Origin: Siphonodentalium dalli
Lineage: Eukaryota > Mollusca > Scaphopoda > Gadilida > Siphonodentaliidae
Reading direction: 5' to 3'
Length of the DNA: 64,000 bases
Assembly (NCBI GenBank): GCA_032622095.1
Contig: CP136063.1
Location: 218,757,982 to 218,821,981, forward strand
Under the pieces are notes generated by a model. It worked only from the letters and a program-made list of their open reading frames with translations, ran no database searches and was not told the DNA's origin. Positions 22,145 to 33,266 of the stretch are shown here, in pieces. Position 1 is the stretch's first letter. Every line of letters starts with the position of its first letter. The position numbers and the translations under genes are program-made.

Positions 22145-22290
22145 GCACATTTAAAGATAGATAATCCGAGTTCACGCTCCTCAATTACTATTTCTTTGGC
22201 TTCGGGGGTAAAAATAATTGATTCAAGTCGAGGAACACACCCTTTAAAGTTCTGAGTTACAAAATATAAATTTTTTTAATCTGTTATTTT
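22145..22290 (+). repeat. Copy of the 6960/44571 dispersed repeat
   Basis: Contains ataatccgagttcacgctcc then aattactatttctttggctt, matching 6972-7010 in order and orientation. A weaker similarity to 7280-7470 follows at 22440-22560 (gaatctgatggtatgg). Confidence 0.65.
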
Positions 22291-22772
22291 TCATCGCCTT
22301 GAATATTTCCCGGCCTAGCAAATATTCAACGAGCCGACTGAGTCGACTGACCTAATCTTGATACCAAGTTGCGATGAACAAAATGTTGATATATAACATG
22401 TTTTGGTAAATGTTACACTAGAGTTGACAGTACTTAGTTAGCATTATGTTTTGGTATTTAATCGATTAAGAAATGTTGTTCTTGGAATCTGATGGTATGG
22501 AGACCATCAATTCAGATTGTTTACCTTTAATTGTCCATGCTGACTTTAAAGCATAACATATGTTATCTTTATTTTTTGTATCCCTGCATAAAATGGGGTG
22601 ATAAATTTATATTATACTCACATCTGGTCTTTCGATATTCTGTGAGTTAATTAATTTATATGAAAGAATGTCATTGCATGCTAGCAATTCTGATAAACAT
22701 CACTGTTACAGTGACATTACCATCCAATGTTGAATAAGTCCAATAAGATGCAAAAGTTTAATAAAAACTTAA

Positions 22773-23026
22773 CCCTTCCATGATTGGAGATTCTTGAAAT
22801 GTTGCTAAAACCCTGCGCCAATGCATTCTCTTATATTTGCGAGTCTCCAAAATGGAGCCTCACATATATAAGAGAATACATGGCCTAACAATATTTACCT
22901 TGACCTTGTAATCCAGTGCATTCTCTTATACATATGAGGCTTCCTATGTGAGACTTGCATATATACAAGAATTCACTGGTACATGATCTTTAATGCTGTA
23001 CCAGCGCAGCTCTCATCATGAAAGGG
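22773..23026. mobile_element. TTAA-flanked MITE with degenerate hairpins
   Basis: TTAA at 22769-22772 and 23027-23030 flanks a 254-bp element ending cccttccatgattggaga and, complemented, ccctttcatgatgagag. Two degenerate hairpins of the gccaatgcattctcttatat type lie inside. A related element without a clear right end is at 43844-44090. Confidence 0.75.
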
Positions 23027-23094
23027 TTAAACATTGCATGGCCAAAGCATTGAAAAATATTCTGAAAATAAGATTTTAATAGACTAAAATATGT

Positions 23095-23300
23095 TTAACC
23101 TTCTACGCGATTACTAGTAGCAATGTTTGTTGACAAATCACTGTAACAGTTTTGTTTACATAGCAATGGTTCCAACAGGAGAAATTTCGTTATTGGAAAA
23201 CTTTCAATAATTAATATAGGAATCAGGAATTCATATTTTTCTGAGTGGTGATGTTTTTACGAACTGTTGTATGTTATATGTTTGGCATATTTACTCACTA
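23095..23300 (+). repeat. Copy of the Ctgtaacagt dispersed repeat
   Basis: Includes tgttgacaaatcactgtaac, tttacatagcaatgg and ttcgttattgga, as at 3355, 12285 and 32690. From 23300 to 24100 I see no gene or element. Confidence 0.65.
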
Positions 23301-24117
23301 TGAGTGCCTTGGGTCCCTTTAAAATGATTTGAAACACTCAATGAAATATCTGCACACCAGTAGATTATTTTGTAGGGATTTTAGTGTGATGAGAGTCAGA
23401 ATCATGATTCTTCGTTTGAGTCTGGTAAAAAAAAGCAGCTGATTTGATGTAGAAATGCTATAGTTTGATTCTTGCAAAATTTTAAGGCCTGTATACATTC
23501 GCTTTTATCCATCAAAGGTGCCCCAGACACTTCATACCGCTATACTCATAGTATGTACATGTACCTTGTTTTACAAACTTTTATGTTATTTTTTTATAAG
23601 AACATAGAGGGCAGCCTTTCCCAAGCGTGATGATTTCAAACCTGCATCTAACGTGGTGTTACCCAGGTAATGCTGTGGTATTACACTGCAGTAATTTCCA
23701 ACACCATGGTAAGGTTGTCACTTGAACACAAAACAGCACCACGATGGATGCGGTATGCAATTAAAATGCAGTGATTCTCCTTATATCTTTGGAACTTAAA
23801 GGAATGGATGGCCTTCGTTATAGGTTATAATTTATAAATAACATTTACAAAAAGTTTCCCAAGAATATACTAATAGTATAGGATAATGTTCATATGAATG
23901 CGTTATTATCCACAAAACACACTTTGTGTGAGTCAATCGTTTGTTTATATACAGCAGTAAATAGTGAGCGATAAGCAAAACACTCAACACCGTTGCGATT
24001 GTTTAATTGAGCGATTCATGGTGACCCATTCAACACTGCAAAATCTTGAGAGGTTATAGAAGAGTAGTCGGACAGGACTCGATCCAAAACAGTTTCAACT
24101 GCACTATTGCTCTAAGT

Positions 24118-24294
24118 AATCAACTCCTTAACCACAGCAGAATTATGGGTAACTTTTCAGGATTTAGTCGGAAATATGGCTTGTTGCCATTCATCGGAAA
24201 GCTCTCAGAGCTTTCCGATGAATGGCAACAAGCCATATTTCCGACTAAATCCTGAAAAGTTACCCATAATTCTATTGTGTTTAAGGAGTCGATT
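24118..24294. repeat. Near-perfect 177-bp palindrome
   Basis: Arms 24118-24205 and 24207-24294 are inverted repeats around a single base (24206). The inner 65 base pairs (24141-24205 with 24207-24271) match perfectly, and the outer 23 have a few mismatches. The centre reads ggaaagctctcagagctttc. It could extrude or, if transcribed, form a long hairpin RNA. No target duplication was identified. Confidence 0.92.
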
Positions 24295-24989
24295 ATACTC
24301 AGGCCATTACTGTATTCGATATCTCAAGCTGTTGCATACCGAAAAGACTTGGGCTAGTACCTGAACAGTAAACCTGCAATCTGCATGATTCATGAAACAG
24401 CTATTTAAACCATGCTGTATATACTCAGAATTACACAATTTTGTTTATGGGTTTGTTGATATGACATGAGTGCTAGCGCACAATGACGGAATGAACAGCA
24501 CACCCTAGAGTTCTATCTTTCCTCAATGGCACAAGTGCCGTATCAACAAATCCATTAATACAAAAAGTTTCTTTCTGTGTTTATTACACATCACCCGTCC
24601 TAGAATATGTGCATTTAAAAATACAGGGTTACGATGTTTATTAAGGCACATACAGTGCTTGTTTTGTCATGTGTGATGATTTTTTTTCCTATCGTTTGAA
24701 CTGGATACTCAAATAACAGAAATTGTTATATATTTTTTTTGCAACCGACAGATTTGAGGTAACTCTTTCTATAAATATATTGAAAATCATGTGTCGGGAT
24801 GTAATTATTAGCAATCAATATATTTTTTGTTGCGTATATAGGTTTATACAATTTTAAGAGGCAGAACAAGATACAGGTACTTTGTATAGTTTCATTTCGC
24901 GAATGTACACAGTATCTTGTTTGGCCACTTGCAATTTTAGAAACCCATAACTGTAACGAGAAATTGTTGATTGTATATTTAAAGTTTAA

Positions 24990-25481
24990 AGGTACGGGAG
25001 GCCTTGGCGGTGGGTATGCTGTGAAAATATTTCCACCGGTCAAAAACTGCCAAAAACAGAAAGAATATTAAAATGCAGACATACTTTGTCCGTATACAAA
25101 TAAGAAATATCGCATAAACAGTATGTTATTGTCATATGTTTGATCATTCTTATGTAAACAAAAGCATAAAAAGGTACTTTCCTGGTTTTGTTTATATTAT
25201 GATGGTAAACATAAAGAGCGTTCATTGTTGCTGAATTTTGATATGGAACGAATAAAGAGCATTTATATCATTTGTGTGTGATTAGCCAGTAACACTGTGC
25301 TGCATTCTGTAACACAATCAGGCTCCTGCTTAGGTAAAATATAGTAGGTCTTTATGATAGCATGCTGTTTACGCGATGGTCATGGTATATATGAACAAAA
25401 CTGTATGCGTTTTAATGTTTTTCTGTTTACGGTGATTGAAACAAATATGAATATTTTCGACAACTAAGGCCTCCCGTGCCT
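24990..25481. mobile_element. TTAA-flanked MITE, 492 bp, AGGTACGGGAGGCCTT ends
   Basis: TTAA at 24986-24989 and 25482-25485. The left end reads aggtacgggaggcctt and the right end, complemented, aggcacgggaggcctt. The interior is AT-rich with no long ORF. Confidence 0.8.
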
Positions 25482-25579
25482 TTAAGCCCCCTTAGTGTCT
25501 CTATTATACATTTAACGATGATATTTACAAAGAAGTTTTTATATTCAGAATAAATGTCAATTGTATATTTTAAAACACA

Positions 25580-26145
25580 ATTGAAATTATATATTAATTT
25601 AAAATTAAATGTTTTTCTTAATTAAGAATTGTTTTCTAATATATCTTTCCTAATTGGGAAAAATATTCCTAGTTAAGAAAACTTGTTTCCCTTACTTAGA
25701 TTTATTTTCCTGCTTGAGAAAATCTCATTCTAGAAAAAATTGGCATCACTTAAGAAAAAATATCTTGACGATATTTCTAACTATAGAAAATACAATTTCT
25801 TGTTCTAGATTAATTGTATAGCTTTCTTAAATTTCTAGCTATTCTCCCAAGATAATCGCAGTATCTTAAACTTGTCTTATTTCAAGAAAAATAAACTTAT
25901 GTGAGAAAAACAATCTTTCCTACATTAAGAAAAAAAAATCTATACTAAGATTTTTTTACTAGGATTTTCTTACTAAGATTACTGTGTTTTCTTAAAGAAA
26001 TTTTCTCAGACAAGAAAATTTCCCACCCTTTCATTTCTTGACCTAGAAAATATGTTTTTTCTTATTTTTCTAGCTATTCTCCCAAGATAATATCTCATTT
26101 CAAGATTTTTTTTTTCCTGAATTGAGAAAATATTTTTGGCAGTGT
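25580..26145. repeat. AAGAAA/TTTCTT-rich element ending tatttttggcagtg
   Basis: Long series of tttctt and aagaaaa tracts in both orientations, ending gagaaaatatttttggcagtg. The same phrase, complemented, starts the element at 11893. The ctattctcccaagataat phrase is used twice (about 25840 and 26072). Confidence 0.55.
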
Positions 26146-26910
26146 ATGTTCCCCATGGACCACTGATTATTTTACGATCTGGTTACATTGCTACGTGGTC
26201 ACTCCCTGGTAACGGTTGCTAGGCATCTACCCGATATTGAAAGTAAAATACAATTATATCTTTTACGGTCGTAATTCAGCCCAAGGAAATGGCGTTTTTG
26301 ATGCAGTCAACACCCTATTATGAAATTTGAGATATATATGGCCAGATGTCTGATCCTAACTTGTATTTAAGGGTAGCAACGGTTGCTAAGCAAATACCCC
26401 AAATGATCGAATGACACCATTGCCCTGTAAATCCAATTGTTTTATGCCCCAATTTAGACATTCTTGGCATGCACATGCTGATGGTTATGTTCAAATGGTG
26501 CTACAGGTCTGAAATTTTACAGGTATGTTCCCATGGGCCACTGTGTATTTTTTTTAGAACGGTATACTTTGCCACACGATCACTCCCTGGTAACGGTTTC
26601 TAAGCAACTACCCGGAACTGAAAGTATAATGCAATTATAGTTTATAGCGTCGTATAATTATGCGCTAAGAAACGGCATTTTCTATGCAGTCAATACCCTA
26701 TTGTGAAACTGGAGATACATCAGGTCAGAAGATTGAACCTACATGTAGTTTGTATTTAACGGTATCAATGGTTGCTAAGCATATAGCCCAAGTGATCGAA
26801 TGACACCACTTCCCTGTGCATTCAATGGCATTACGTCCCGTTTTAGACATCGCCTATAGGGCACGGTGATGGTCATGTTCAAATGGTGCCACGAGTCTTA
26901 AACTTACATA
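26145..26910 (+). repeat. Two tandem copies of a 377-bp unit
   Basis: atgttccccatggaccactg (26147) recurs as atgttcccatgggccactg (26524). Each is followed by cactccctggtaacggtt, a caattatat block, caacggttgctaag, gatcgaatgacacca and ttcaaatggtgc in the same order. Confidence 0.85.
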
Positions 26911-27501
26911 ATTGCTCAATAATGCACGATGTGACCACGTGTTTGTAATGTGCACGCGCAAGTAGATCGGACTAGATGGTATTGTGACCATGCAACCCAT
27001 TTCCACAGTACTACTCTGGTGCAATGTCAAAACGTGCAGCTGTATAACGCAAATTTATGTACTATGGAGATCCTTGATGTGATTGTATCATTTCACAAAA
27101 ATCCATACATTCATCATTTTATCCTATGCGCATGCGCGAAACAAATCGACTCAAATAAGAAACTGCGTGCGCCTTCCTCACATATGACAGAACACTGATT
27201 ATGTATGCAATACTAATTTAAACCAAAAAGAGTGATCGAAATGGTGTTTTCTACAATCCTGCGAACCGCGCAACAATGTAGAGCTTTACCCGAATCGCTT
27301 CAAATAATGTACGTTTGTTGAATTCTGCGCTGTGCGCATGCGCATGTTTTTCTACCCCAACTAGTCGGCAACAAACTCATACACATGCACCCATGGCACT
27401 GCTGAAGTTCCTTGGGATCATTTACATAGATATAAGTGGATATACCAATGGTTATAACATGTATACACATGCTACATAGGTTTATGATGTCACTGAATGC
27501 T

Positions 27502-27570
27502 GCTGGCCGCTTTTGCGGCCAGTCGGGTGTATGAACGTTTTCTGGCTGGCCGCTTTTGCGGCCAGTCGGG
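27502..27570. repeat. Two copies of a GC-rich hairpin
   Basis: ggccgcttttgcggccagtc occurs at about 27504 and 27548. The inner ggccgc-tttt-gcggcc is a perfect small hairpin. Confidence 0.8.
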
Positions 27571-27584
27571 TTCAAAGGGTTAAG

Positions 27585-28340
27585 ACTAACTATCTCTTAA
27601 GACTTACGTATCTCTTAAATAATACTTAACAAAGAACAACAAAGGGTGGTGCAGGGTGGCCCCAAGCCGATCTAACTATTCACACACACCACACCCTGAT
27701 CCAATATGGTGCCGTCCAGAGGGGCTCAAATAGGGCACCCATGCCATTTATCGGCCCCTCGATCGATCTTGGTCAAACAAAGGGTGTTGTAGGGTGCCCC
27801 AAGCTACTCTTTCCTCAAGCCCACCTGATCCAAAAATGATTGCCGCTCAGAGGGGTTCAAATAGGGCACACATGTCATTTCTCGGCCCCTAGACCCATTT
27901 AGATTAAACAAAGAGTGTTGTTGAGTGGCCCACGAGACACTCTTTCCACACAACCCAGCCTGATCCAAACTGAACTACTCTGGGTGGCGGCCATTTCCGA
28001 TATGGGTTGGGTGTGTGAGATCAAAATTTAGAATGTCTTGGGTCCACCCTACTACACACTTTGTTTGACTTAAATCGGTCAAGGGCCGAGAAATTGCATG
28101 GGTACCCTATTTGAACCACTCTGGGTGGCGGTCATTTTGGATCGGGGTGGCGTGTGTGGAGGTAATATTTACAATGTCTTAGGGAACCATACATCACACT
28201 TTGTTTGGGTGAATATTTAGATTGGATTGGGGGCCACCCTACACATACCTTTGTTATATCTTTGATGATTTTTAATTAAGAGATAAGTATTTTCTTCATT
28301 AAGAGATACATAAGTCTTAATTAAGAGATAATTGTGGAAT
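27585..28340. mobile_element. Large foldback element
   Basis: The left part contains three diverged copies of caaagggtgntg...ccaga/cagaggggctcaaatagggc. The right part carries the inverse (gaaccactctgggtggcgg, cactttgtttg). The outer ends are inverse aagacttacgtatctctta / taagagatacataagtctta tracts. The whole could fold into an imperfect 350-bp stem. No ORF. Confidence 0.7.
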
Positions 28341-28384
28341 TTTAATTTAGACTGTGGCCCCAATGCGCGTCCGTAGTATTCAAA

Positions 28385-28719
28385 CAGAAAGTTCATGTGT
28401 GTGCAGTTGCTGGTGTATTATGTTATTGTTATTGTTTTACTTCATACATATCCTTCCACAGATGTGTGAATGTTCTGATGTATACAGTATTACAGACTAT
28501 TTTTTAATTCATTTGTGTGTGCAGGTTCTTGTGTATGCGGTATTACGGACTATTTTTAGTTCATACATATCCTACCACATGTGTGTGAAAGTTCTTCTGT
28601 TATTTGTATTACGGACTATTTTATATTTGACGTATCCTTCCACAGGTGTGTGAATGTTGTGGTGTACATTGTGTTGCGGACTATTTATTTTTATGTTATA
28701 CATTATTATCCTTCCACAG
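28385..28719 (+). repeat. About five tandem decoys of the 28720 splice acceptor
   Basis: The unit runs approximately tccttccacag then gtgtgtgaatgttctggtgt, attacggactatttttt and a ttcatacatat link, period 57-77 bases. Starts of exon-like sequence fall at about 28396, 28462, 28522, 28580 and 28644, and the true exon begins at 28720. Most units keep the AG. In exon phase the unit from 28462 ends in TAA shortly after the CVNVL-like start. Confidence 0.9.
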
Positions 28720-28854
28720 GTGTGTGAATGTTCTGGTGTATTACGGACTATTTTTGGTTCCATGGGTGTCGCTTCCAAACAGGTTCGCTAGCTTCTTTGT
28801 GAACACCGCAGCGGAACTTCCGGCCGTACCAATCACATTCTTTCTTCTTAAAAA
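28720..28854 (+). CDS. SLC22-like exon: TM7 and TM8
   Basis: Acceptor ccttccacag, donor aaaa|gtaagt; 135 bases. The first base completes TGG (Trp) from the previous exon and the last two bases start a Lys codon. It encodes CVNVLVYYGLFLVPW, then a short loop, then FVNTAAELPAVPITFFLLKK. This corresponds to the family pattern of W-x-x-x-x-x-x-Y-Y-G-L in TM7 and a conserved E-x-P in TM8. The 17.8-kb intron before it ends in about five degenerate copies of this exon's own 5' end (28385-28719). The choice of this copy rests on phase and on the downstream continuation, which the other copies lack. Confidence 0.92.
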
Positions 28855-29007
28855 GTAAGTACAAATAAATTGTGCCCTTGTTAGCATGCAAACAAAACCG
28901 ACAGGGGTGGTTGGGGTGTGTCACCACCATTTTTGGTCAAAACTTTCAACACTTGGAAATATCATGTCTGACACAACATCAGTTGGAAATTTCCGACCGA
29001 ACATTAA

Positions 29008-29163
29008 CCCTTTCAGTGCCAAGTCCGATTTTTGTATCAACCCATATTTCCTTGATCTTTTTTCAAATTTATTGATTATAATAATGTGATACATTGATGG
29101 AAAGAGCTCTTAGCTCTTAGGAAATATGGGTTGATACAAAACTCGAACTTGGTACTGAAAGGG
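29008..29163. mobile_element. Small TTAA MITE, 156 bp
   Basis: TTAA at 29004-29007 and TCAA at 29164-29167. Ends are ccctttcagtgccaagtcc and, complemented, ccctttcagtaccaagttc. The inverted arms extend about 50 bases each (including tttgtatcaacccatatttc). It resembles the ends of the element at 6553. Confidence 0.75.
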
Positions 29164-29211
29164 TCAAGTAGAAAGTATTCAGTTAATTTTACTTTCAAAC
29201 CAGTATTTAGT

Positions 29212-29672
29212 ACCCTTACCTATGGACATGCAGCAAGATTATCCTTACCTTTGGACAGGCAGCACGATTATCATTACCTATGGACAGGCAGCACGATTAT
29301 CCTTACCTTTGGACAGGCAGCACGATTATCATTACCTATGGACAGGCAGCACGATTATCATTACCTTTGGACAGGCAGCACGATTATCCTTACCTGTGGC
29401 CAGGCAGCACGATTACCCTTGCCTACGGACAGGCAGCAAGATTATCCTTACCTTTGGACAGGCAGCACGATTTTCATTACCTATGTACATGCAGCACGAG
29501 TATCCTTACCTATGGACAGGCAGCACGATTATCCTTACCTATGGACAGGCAGCACGAGTATCCTTACCTATGGACAGGAAGCACGATTATCCTTACCTAT
29601 GGACAGGCAGCACGATTATCCTTACATATGGACAGGCAGCACGATTATCCTTACATATGGACAGACAGCACG
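29212..29672 (+). repeat. 29-bp minisatellite, about 16 copies
   Basis: The unit is ccttacctatggacag followed by gcagcacgattat with small variants. Because 29 is not a multiple of three, all three + frames are open across the array and yield repetitive WTGS/DRQHD/GQAARL peptides. These are artefacts of the repeat. The array lies in the intron after the exon at 28720. Confidence 0.95.
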
Positions 29673-30550
29673 ATTAATTGCAACTGAATTTTGATATCTT
29701 CGCTTGATAGACATTATTTTGAAATATTTCCGATAACCTATTTTCTGTTTTAAAATGTATCAGCGCTATCAGGTGGAACAAGCTTATTTATAACGAGATG
29801 AGCTTAAGGCGAAAGCCACACATGCACGTGGACAATCCCCTGAAATTTGCTCTGCCTTCCGCTTTGGGGTTGAAAATTGCCAAATTTAGTCTCCACAATT
29901 GAGATAAAAAATAACATTTTGTGTGGATAAAACAATACTCTTAGAACAAATGTGTGTAATTTCAGGCATTAATTGCAACTGAATTTTGATATCTTCGCTT
30001 GATAGACATTATTTTGAAATATTTCCGATAACTTATTTTCTGTTTTAAAATGTATCAGCGCTATCAGGTGGAACAAGCTTATTTATAACGAGATGAGCTT
30101 AAGGCGAAAGCCACAAATGCACGTGGAAAATCCCCTGCAATTTGCTCTGCCTTCCGCTTTAGGGTTGAAAATTGCCAAATTTAGTCTCCACAATTGGGAT
30201 AAAAATAACATTTTGTGTGGATAAAACAATACTCTTAGAACAAATGTGTGTAATTTCAGGCATTAATTGCAACTGAATTTTGATATCTTCGCTTGATAGA
30301 CATTATTTTGAAATATTTCCGATAACTTATTTTCTGTTTTAAAATTTATCAGCGCTATCAGGTGGAACAAGCTTATTTATAACGAGATGAGCTTAAGGCG
30401 AAAGCCACAAATGCACGTGGAAAATCCCCTGAAATTTGCTCTGCCTTCCGCTTTGGGGTTGAAAATTGTCAAATTTAGTCTCCACAATTGAGATAAACAT
30501 AACATTTTGAGTGGATAAAACAATACTCTTAGAACAAATGTGTGTAATTT
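29673..30550 (+). repeat. Three tandem copies of a 294-bp unit
   Basis: attaattgcaactgaatttt occurs at 29673, 29968 and 30262. Copies are over 95 percent alike by eye and contain gcgctatcaggtggaacaag and gatgagcttaaggcgaaagc. The first copy abuts the 29-bp minisatellite at a shared attaatt. No coding frame persists. Confidence 0.95.
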
Positions 30551-30960
30551 CTACACAAATGTGTGTTACATTTTATTTTACATTTTTTAATTTTAAATTG
30601 TGTAAGGATGACACATAACGTTATTGTGTCGGTGGAATTGTTTCACATAAGTGTATATATTAGTATATGAGATATGTTCTATTTGAGACACAAGCCTAGT
30701 AAAAGCTACCATATTACAAATATGACAACAGCTTTAAAACTTTGGGCTACACATTGTATGTGTTGTTTAGTTATTACACAAAGACAGTGTATAACAAATT
30801 TTAAAGCTGCTACCAATGTTTTGTTCTGTGATGGCCGTTACTAGTTATGTGTCTCTAATAGAACACATTTAAATCCGATAACTATGATTTGTACACAATT
30901 ATGTTTAAGATCAAATTTATCACACATTTTGTAGTATTTATTCACATTTCTTCTAAGAGT
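30525..30960. mobile_element. AT-rich element with actcttagaa ends
   Basis: Left end actcttagaacaaatgtgtg and right end, complemented, actcttagaagaaatgtg form an inverted repeat of about 18 bases. The left end is also the tail of each 294-bp unit before it. The interior is AT-rich without an ORF. Confidence 0.55.
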
Positions 30961-31164
30961 GAATGGGCATAATTCAGTGACAGATGGCACAATCAAACCA
31001 GCATAGATAGGCCCGTCATTCTGTCTAAATTAAAAGAACAATTCGTTGAACCAGTGCCAAGGACAATTGTTCAGCATAGGCTTGATGTACACTACCCCTT
31101 CCAAGATACCCATAGTATAGACATTAAGAATTGCTTCCTATATTAAAATTACGGATATAATCCT

Positions 31165-31760
31165 ATGGGAATGATTGTTTCGGTATCGGCTATGTGGGAT
31201 ATTAATCCACCCTGTTATGTGAATGTTCCTGTTAATGTTATACATTTGTTTGCTTAAGAGGGAGGTAAAGTGGCAACATTTGAATGGGGAATTCAGTGTA
31301 ATTTTCAAGACAAGATTACTCAATATTTACAAACCGTAGAATAACGCTTGATGTCTTTGTTGGAATGCTTGAGCATTTATCTAGTCACAACGCAAATCAG
31401 ATTTTTCATTTATGTTTTGTCTTGTGACATTTGATGGAAATATTTTAAACGATGATAAACAATTTTAATTTTGTCCAATATTATCCAACCTTGGATGAAA
31501 ATCAAAATTCAGCTTCGCGTTGTCACTAGATAAGTTCTCAAACATTCCAAAAAGTTATGATATGATCACCTGCGCTTTGTAATGTTTGATCAATGTGTTC
31601 CCAAAAATTAACACTGAATTCCCCATTCATATGTTGCCACTTTACCTCCCTCTTAAATCAATTTTATTCATTCCTCAAATATACTGGTCCCAACACCAAG
31701 ATATAACCAGTTATATTGGGTCGATACATAAATTAAACATAGGCATAAAGATACAAGTAC
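31165..31760. repeat. Large imperfect inverted repeat
   Basis: gggaggtaaagtggcaacat (31260) and its complement near 31635 form matching arms of about 55 bases. A second inner pair joins 31348-31392 and 31515-31560 (ttggaatgcttgagc with its complement). The fold centre is near 31455. Confidence 0.75.
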
Positions 31761-31894
31761 ACTATAACGGTGAGAATATTCCTAGTAATAATTTAACATG
31801 AAACATCAGTATCAATTACACTAAACTAGTATGATAGTACATGTATTACAGATAGTGCTGGTGATGAATAAAATGTTTAAAGCTTCCAGGAGCT

Positions 31895-32510
31895 TTGTGC
31901 TAAACAAGAGGATAGGTTATTAATGTTAAATCTATGTTTTATACAACAATAGTTTATCAGATTAATCTGAGCATTGCAACACAGCCACAAGTATCAATGT
32001 GTAAATGAAACAAATACATTAGAAGTTGATTTGCAAACAGAATCGCCAAGTAGACTCACGGTAAATTATAATTACATTGACCCCAGACCTTCGTAATTGG
32101 TAAATGTGTTAAAATTAAAAAATCCTGTAAATCATCACACATAGAGTGTCCCACATAAACTGGAGCAGACGACACTCCACGGTGCATGCTTCCAAGCGCG
32201 TTATACTAAACAAGAGGATAGGTTATATAATGTTGAATATATACAACAAATAATTTATCAGATTAATCTGAACATTGCAGCACACCCACATGTATTAATT
32301 TATAAATGAAACAAATATGTTAGAAGTTGATGTGCAAACAGAACCGCCAAGTAGACTCAGCGTAAGTAAGAATTACATTGACCCCAGGCCTTCGTAATGG
32401 GTAAATGCTAAACAATTCTAAAATCATGCAAATCATTACACATAGAGAGCCCCACATTGACTGGAGCAGACGACAATCCATGGTGCATGCTTCCGTCTGT
32501 ATTAGGCTCA
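31895..32510 (+). repeat. Two tandem copies of a roughly 305-bp unit
   Basis: ctaaacaagaggataggtta occurs at 31900 and 32206. Both are followed by gtttatcagattaatctga-like sequence, ccgccaagtagactca-like sequence and ctggagcagacgacaatcca-like sequence in order. Divergence is about 10 percent by eye. Confidence 0.85.
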
Positions 32511-32689
32511 CAGCGGGCACATGTGCAAAATTATAAAAACCTGTTAGTCATCACCACCAAGAAGAACATTGACCATTTTGTATATGACATTACTCATTAT
32601 GATTGATTCTTCAATAACATTTAAAATAATTGTTTATAAAAAGAACATGGAGAAATAGATAAACTTTGTTCTTATATTCTTTACTAATA

Positions 32690-33085
32690 GATATCCAATA
32701 ACGAAAGTTCGCGCATATATACCATTGTTAAGTAAACAATACCGAGCTGTCAGCAAAGGTCGCTAATCGTGTAGTATGTTCAAATATTTTGGTCTAAATA
32801 TGATTTTCAGAATAGTTTTCAGTGATTTTCACTTTTCCAATGTTAATCGACAATGTTTTAATACACTTTGGTATCTCATTGGACTTTCATCGGTTATTCC
32901 ATGGTTTACATAGCAATGTTGTTTTTACATATAAACTCTCATTATTGGAGAGTTATTAATATTGATTAATAACAACAAATTCCATATATTGTTCTCGTAA
33001 TTTTTGGTGATAGTTGCTTTACAGACTATTTTCTTATTTCGTATGAACCCACTTCACATGAACCCACTTCAAAGGCCTCGATTTC
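32690..33085 (+). repeat. Copy of the Ctgtaacagt dispersed repeat family
   Basis: Carries atagcaatgttgtttttaca, ttattggagagttattaat and gatagttgctttacagact, closely matching 3390-3520 in order. Confidence 0.6.
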
Positions 33086-33120
33086 ATTTAAGGATAAGCA
33101 TTGTACATGTATACTTTGTT

Positions 33121-33176
33121 GTAGATTTAGCCGCAGACACACGAGCATGGTCCCCACTTTACATGTATGCTATGTT
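33121..33176 (+). repeat. Single tandem copy of the 33181 acceptor and exon start
   Basis: gtag atttagccgcagacacacga gcatggt matches gtag atatagccgcagacacacga gcatggt 56 bases later. The decoy acceptor AG is at 33123-33124. Because 56 is not a multiple of three, use of the decoy would shift the frame. Confidence 0.92.
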
Positions 33177-33180
33177 GTAG

Positions 33181-33266
33181 ATATAGCCGCAGACACACGA
33201 GCATGGTACTCCACTTTCTTGCTGGAACATTTCTGATGATGTCCACAATACTTGGTATATTTCTAG
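33181..33266 (+). CDS. SLC22-like exon: loop 8-9 and TM9
   Basis: Acceptor tatgttgtag, donor tttctag|gtacgt; 86 bases, completing a Lys codon and leaving G of an Asp codon. It encodes YSRRHTSMVLHFLAGTF and a hydrophobic stretch ending TILGIFL. The SRR/GRR after TM8 followed by a TM9 is standard for SLC22 and other MFS carriers. The 56 bases before the exon are a near-copy of the acceptor and exon start (33121-33176). Using that upstream AG would add 56 bases and shift the frame, so the downstream acceptor is chosen. Confidence 0.88.

Noticed and set aside
24046-24364. Two open frames of 60-70 codons
   Set aside because: They are generated by the 177-bp palindrome and its flanks.
29131-29694. 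Three overlapping repetitive open frames (up to 187 codons)
   Set aside because: They come from the 29-bp minisatellite, which lacks stops in every frame; no start, splice or homology support.
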